A stretch of DNA of 64,000 bases, taken from the NCBI GenBank assembly GCA_030770535.1, contig JASVEC010000053.1, forward strand, positions 1-64,000. The letters run 5' to 3'. The notes beneath the pieces were generated by a model that saw only the letters and a list, made by a program, of their open reading frames with translations, made no database searches and was not told where the DNA came from. Position 1 is the stretch's first letter. The number at the start of each line of letters is the position of its first letter. A program made the position numbers and the translations under genes. The DNA comes from Batkoa obscura. Lineage: Eukaryota; Entomophthoromycota; Entomophthoromycetes; Entomophthorales; Batkoaceae. Of the stretch, positions 59,228 through 64,000 are shown piece after piece.

Positions 59228-62198
59228 ATGGTAATCAAATATACAAATTAATGAACTCCATTACTAAACTATGAAAAGGCCAATTTATTAGATTCTGTTA
59301 CATATATATTCAAAAAGAATAATATCGATTCAGGTCAAGAATTAAATATTCAACTAATTTTAAACACGTTTGAAGAAATAAATAAAACCAAAAAGCTACT
59401 TGATAACAACCATTATACCCAACTAAGAAGGTTTTCAAACGAACATCCGACATTGAAGCTAAATGCCTTAGACACCTTAGATTTAATTAACAAAATAGTC
59501 AGTGGAGACTTTCAAACAAATGGTAAATCAGAGCTAAAAACTTTTTTTAGTATGCCGATCAAAGGAAAACAAAGACGTTCGTCCATCTTATCCGAAAAAG
59601 CCAAGTTTTGTCCATTACCTGATAGTAGCTTAGGCGTTTCTTTAGGTCGATTTCGACGACCAGAATCACCCCTCAACTCTTTAGAAAATAGCTCTAGATT
59701 TTTAAATAGTGAAGTGAACCCAAGGTCTTTAGAACGCCCTCTATCTCCTTTTGATCCAGATGTTGGAAGGTTACATCGAAGTACTAGTTTTAAATCAATG
59801 AAAAAAAGTTCGATCAAATCATTGCATGAGAAATTTGAAAAGGATAATGATACAGGGTATGTTCCTATACGTTCGCCATCTTTCGATATAAGTATCATTA
59901 AGAATGATAGTGGTTTCAACGGTATAGAAGATCATAGGAAAATAAAAAAAGCAACCAGCTTTTTAAGTCAAAAACTTGAGTATACTGAAGATAGTCTCTC
60001 AGAAATGGTTACTGAGTCGGATAATAAAATTAAAGAGCTGGAAAAAGAAAATCGAAAGCTAAAGCAGGATTTATACTTAAAAACAAAAGAAGCTAGCGAA
60101 CAACAAGGATTTATTAACAAACAGCAAACCAAAGTTAGCATATTAGAAAAAGAACAAGCGGATGATAAAGAAAGCTTAAATCATTATAAAAAATTATACT
60201 TTCAAAAGAAGAAACAATATGAGGAAGCAATTCACTCCAACAAAAAAGAAGCAGAGATTAAAAAACTAAAAATCGAAGAGTTAGAAAATGGATTAAAAGC
60301 AATGAGGGCAGTGAATTTAGAATATCAAACATTAATCTTACAAGCAAATTCAATGAAAAAAAGAATAGCTGCTCTTGAAAAAGATGTTCAAATTGCCCAA
60401 TCGGTAGCTAAAAACTTTGATGAAGTAGTACAGGAAAATTACCAGATGAAAATTCTGGTAGAAAATCTACAAAAATCATTAAGTGAAGCAAATAGTGCTC
60501 CAATTCCACCTTCAACTCGCGAAGTTGAGGATTATATGCCAAAAGAAGAGATTGGTAATCCCTTGGAATTACCACAAGATAATTTAACTATATTAAATAA
60601 TTTCAATCCAATTAATGAAAAGATGACAGCAAAAGCAATGAAAGAATTAGAGAGAGAAAACAAATATTTAAAAAGGAATATAGAAAAGACATGGTCACAA
60701 TGGGATAAGCTAAAGTTTGGATTTTTAAAGATACCTGGACTTGAAGCAAATGTCAAATCTAGCCAAATTAATGTAAAAGAACTTTTAAATAAAATGGAGA
60801 TGCATAGGCCAAACAAAGCATTCCCCGTTTTTCAAAGAGCTTCAATTCAGCATGTCATTATCGATGATCGTCCTTTTCTTTCTCCTACTGAGTTATCGGA
60901 AATGTCTAGATCCCTTTCAGAAGAAGCCGAAATGAGAAGCCAAAATTTAATGCCACAATTCAAGTTTGATGAAGCAAATAAAAAGTTGAATGTCGAAATC
61001 GAGAAAGAAAAATCTAGTGAGGTTCCCGATATTATAATTGAACAAAGGAAAGGTCAGAACCCAGATATATTGGTTGAAACAAGCAATGATAATGAAATTA
61101 AAGTTGAAGAAAAAGAAAAAGAACAAAGTAAGTAGTCTAACTTCATATATTTGGGTTTTTAACTTTTAATTTTAGAACAAGAAACTGTGGAATCTAATAA
61201 AGAATTAAAAACAGTAGATGAAGAAATTAAGGAAGATCTTTCAGCTCCTTTCTTAAGCACATCCCATTCATCTACGAATTCTTATCATTCATTATCAAGC
61301 CAAGTGGAACACTCTAATACGTTCACTAAAAGTACACAATTAAGCAAAATGTCATCAAACAGCTCTTTATCATCGACTGAACAACCAGATAATTCAACTT
61401 CTAGGTCGAATACACCTTCTTCTACTACTAGTAATAAACGTAATGACTTGGCACCATTACCAAGACCTATTTCATTGTCTACAATGAGTCCAAATAATAC
61501 TGGGTCTTTTAGGAATAGAAAAAATAAAAATCGTAACTCAAGGGTAATTAGACAGGTTTCATTTAGCGATTTAATCGATGGTGAAAATTTGATATCGACT
61601 CCAACTTTAGCATCTTCCTTATTGGTTTCCCCAATAGTTGAAGAGCCTTCTAATGAAGCTCGAAATCCAGAAAATGATACTAACGAAATCAAGGTCAAAG
61701 GTATTAAATATTTGTTAGTTCTGTTTTATTGAAAGTATATTAATTTTTTTAGTAAACAATGAAAATAGTGAATATTTTTCAAATCGATTCAAAATTGGGG
61801 ATTTATATACTTCAAATGTATTAGGAAAATCAGAACTAAGTCCATTGTCGAGTGGTAATAAGATCAAAGAATCTTCCTTAGCAAAAGAAGAAAAGAGTGA
61901 CATGACACCAATGTATATGATGGTCGTGTATTATATTGTTGCTTATCTCTTGACTTTCATAACTTCAGATGAGAGTAAGAAGGAATCGCTATCTGATCCT
62001 CAAGAAAAAAATATTTTGAGTAGGAAGAATACTAAGAAAGGAAGAATAAATGAAAATCGGGCTCACCGTATAGACTCTTCATCCATAGAGATTAGAGAGA
62101 ATAGTTTTGATGAAGAAGCAAACAGTAAAGATTCAAATTCGGTGTTCCACTTTTGGCTCCAAGCGTTAATTTTGGGTAGTAGGGGTAATGAGGAGTAA
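59228..62198 (+). CDS. Unrecognised coiled-coil protein with a near-C-terminal membrane segment
   Basis: The family is not recognised. Four exons: ATG at 59228 directly followed by a 48-nt intron (59231-59278, TACTAAA branch, AAG acceptor), giving MANLLDSVTYIFKKNNIDSG; a long exon to about 61129; then two more. The protein has an alpha-helical N-terminus of about 90 residues, a Ser/Pro/Arg-rich region (RRPESPLNSLE, ERPLSPFDP), then about 180 residues of strong coiled coil (KIKELEKENRKLKQDLYLKT onward) with a second shorter helix at EQ-rich MKELERENKYLKRNIEKTW. A Ser/Thr-rich tail follows, then a hydrophobic segment PMYMMVVYYIVAYLLTFI and about 80 polar residues ending VFHFWLQALILGSRGNEE. The total is about 930 residues. 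The layout suggests a membrane-tethered scaffold, for example at the ER, nuclear envelope or Golgi. Confidence 0.7.
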
Positions 62199-62697
62199 TT
62201 TTTTATTTTTGAACTTTAAATACTTATATTTTTGTTTTTTTGGTAAATCTGCTTTTTATGTTTAGCTAAATTTAGTTTTCATTTTTTGATAAATTTTAGC
62301 CTTTACTACTTTTATGGAACCCTATGTGTATTTCGGTTTGTTGAAAAGTACTTTGTTATTGTAATTTTATAGTCGGATTAATAGATTCTATTGTTCAAAT
62401 TATTATATTATAATATGAAAAATATGAATATTTCAATATCATAGTATTTTTTGAAATAAAGTAACATCTTTGAGTTATGTATTATTTTATTTAAATCGTG
62501 ATTAGTTTTTGCATATTTATTAATTATAATAACTTTATATTTCTTAATTTATCATAACAATTAACAATAAAGGGAGTAGCTTATACTATTATTTTTTATT
62601 AAAACATTCATAAACATAAAATTGAGTATAGTATCTTATGTCATAATTAAAGTTTACAATAAAATAAACATTTATTAATTAAGTATTATATTCTAAT
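62199..62697. other. Convergent 3' spacer
   Basis: Lies between the 3' ends of the coiled-coil gene (+) and the GDPD gene (-). AT-rich with T-runs; no MITE or gene was seen. Confidence 0.5.
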
Positions 62698-63936
62698 CTA
62701 ATGACGAGTAACATTGAGGCGGAGTTCAGTGCTATATTCGGTACGCATTTGAATAGCTTCGTTAGCATTTTCAACAAATAAACCATCAACTCCTAAATCA
62801 AAGTAGAAGCGATATTCATCTCTAGCATTCTCGGGCTCACATTTAACAGAACAACCACGATAAGAAGTTTCTCTAGAGTCATAGAAAGTATATAAGACAA
62901 CTCTAAGACCACGTTTATGACATTCCGAAATAATTTGTTTACCAGGAACAATACCACCAAGTTTCTCAACTTTAACTTGATCATAAGTCACATTACGTCC
63001 TTTAAGTTCATTTTCTACACCAACGTAAATGAACTCTTTCCATGGACTAAACCAAGTAGCATGTTGACTAATTTCATCTAGTTTTTTGTAAGTGTAAAGC
63101 TCAACATCATCATCAACTAACATAACAAGATCAACTAATTTTTTATCTACTTTGGTGTTTAAATATTTGATAGTTTCAAAATCGAAACTTTGGATGGCTA
63201 CTTTACCACATTTTACTGGCTTTTGTTCCTTTTCAGCGCATTTTCCTGGGACTTTAGGGGCTTTGGTCTCTATCTTAGCAATACAGTTAGATGGATCAGA
63301 AGCTTTAAGAGGGTATCCGTTTTGCTTAAGGATATCAAGGGCTTTGTTCTCAAAGTAGTGGGGGATGTTTGGGTATAAATTAGCATGATAGTTTGAATGC
63401 TTAAGCTCTGGAACGATATTGATAGGGTAACCAAGCTTGTAAGCTAATAAATTGGCATTGTCAATAAACTCTTGGAAAGTGGGGATTCTAAAGAGTTGGT
63501 TATAGAATTGAGGGCGTACTCCAGTTTTCTTTTGAACTACACGGAGTTTTCTTAATTCTGCTAAAGTAAAGTCAGAGATGAAAAACTCATTGCTGATGGT
63601 AGTATTATGCCCATCTAACATACCAGTATAATTACGACGAAGGTGAGCGAATTCTGGATGTTGCTCAACATCAGTACCGTCTCTGATGTAAAGATCGTGA
63701 TAGCAAACTGGAACGCCATCTTTAGTGAGTACAAGATCAGGCTCGATGTAGTCATCCCCGTTGATAGCTGCAAGCCAGTAACTGCCGACGGTATGCTCAG
63801 GTTGCTGAGCTTTTATTCCACGATGCCCAAAGAATTTTACTGGAGTAGTGTCATAAGTTGGCCATTTGACGTTTGGTTGGTCAACAATAAAAGAAGATAC
63901 TAAAGATGCAGCAAGTAGAGCAATGAGTTTATTCAT
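62698..63936 (-). CDS. Secreted glycerophosphodiester phosphodiesterase (GDPD)
   Basis: Intronless, 412 residues. An N-terminal signal peptide (MNKLIALLAASLVSSFI) is followed by the GDPD TIM-barrel. The active-site motif FGHRGIKAQQPEHTVGSY carries the conserved HRG and PEHT. Metal ligands appear in YIEPDLVLTKDGVPVCYHD (E-x-D and the catalytic HD). INIVPELKHSNY and FYFDLGVDGLFVENANEA form the later barrel strands, the last typical for family members of the GlpQ/periplasmic type. It hydrolyses deacylated phospholipids to glycerol-3-phosphate and an alcohol; secretion suggests nutrient scavenging. A Cys/Lys-rich insertion lies around CIAKIETKAPKVPGKCAEKE. Family activity is certain enough; the true substrate is not. 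Confidence 0.92.
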   Translation of the reverse strand: MNKLIALLAASLVSSFIVDQPNVKWPTYDTTPVKFFGHRGIKAQQPEHTVGSYWLAAINGDDYIEPDLVLTKDGVPVCYHDLYIRDGTDVEQHPEFAHLRRNYTGMLDGHNTTISNEFFISDFTLAELRKLRVVQKKTGVRPQFYNQLFRIPTFQEFIDNANLLAYKLGYPINIVPELKHSNYHANLYPNIPHYFENKALDILKQNGYPLKASDPSNCIAKIETKAPKVPGKCAEKEQKPVKCGKVAIQSFDFETIKYLNTKVDKKLVDLVMLVDDDVELYTYKKLDEISQHATWFSPWKEFIYVGVENELKGRNVTYDQVKVEKLGGIVPGKQIISECHKRGLRVVLYTFYDSRETSYRGCSVKCEPENARDEYRFYFDLGVDGLFVENANEAIQMRTEYSTELRLNVTRH

Positions 63937-64000
63937 GGCTTTAATAAAAATTAACTTGGTAAATTAAAATTAAAGTTAAGTTGGATGTTAATGGCTAATT

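Overview
The window looks like nuclear DNA from an AT-rich, early-diverging (zygomycete-grade) filamentous fungus. The evidence is: a Zn2Cys6 transcription factor; a Rom2/Rgf-type Rho1 GEF with DEP, DH, PH and CNH domains; a ThrE-domain membrane protein; an intracellular sterol-ester-lipase-like protein; many short GT-AG introns (about 40-60 nt) with TACTAAY-like branch sites; and genes that budding yeasts lack (TRAPPC11, an animal-like type IIC P-ATPase, a TUTase). A Conidiobolus-like (Entomophthoromycotina) source would fit the composition, but that is a guess. VDAC and a P450 argue against an anaerobic, amitochondriate fungus. No tRNA, rRNA, CRISPR, retroelement or virus-like element was recognised.

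Layout. 1-3.6 kb: microsatellite, a small secreted peptide gene directly followed by a MITE, and a Cid1-like TUTase (-). 3.8-7.3 kb: trifunctional C1-tetrahydrofolate synthase (-). 8.2-10.9 kb: a convergent pair, an Asn/Tyr-rich protein with internal repeats (+) and a DinB-fold protein (-). 11.5-15.5 kb: Rho1 GEF (-). 17.1-21.9 kb: sterol-ester lipase (+) converging on a P-type ATPase (-). 22-27.2 kb: a MITE-rich region around a cytochrome P450 (+). 27.9-35.1 kb: ThrE-family protein and TRAPPC11 (both +). 35.3-41.5 kb: mitochondrial PPR protein (-) divergent from VDAC (+). 42.2-44.9 kb: condensin kleisin Brn1/CND2 (-). 47.2-62.2 kb: a run of + genes comprising the Zn2Cys6 factor, an NPP-family phosphodiesterase, kinesin-14, a GRAM-TBC-EF-hand RabGAP and an unknown coiled-coil protein. 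62.7-63.9 kb: secreted GDPD-type phosphodiesterase (-).

Most genes are housekeeping genes of one-carbon metabolism, trafficking, cell-wall Rho signalling, chromosome segregation and mitochondrial function, with no sign of a biosynthetic or functional cluster. The main non-genic signal is a family of about 100-bp MITE-like palindromic elements. At least 14 copies lie in both orientations, always outside coding sequence, with TIRs close to TATGGGGATGT and an inner inverted pair. Other points of note are recurrent AAG 3' splice sites, two introns placed directly after the ATG, a P-ATPase with altered cation-site residues, and two unrecognised proteins with visible internal structure. All exon boundaries were inferred by eye from reading frames and family similarity.
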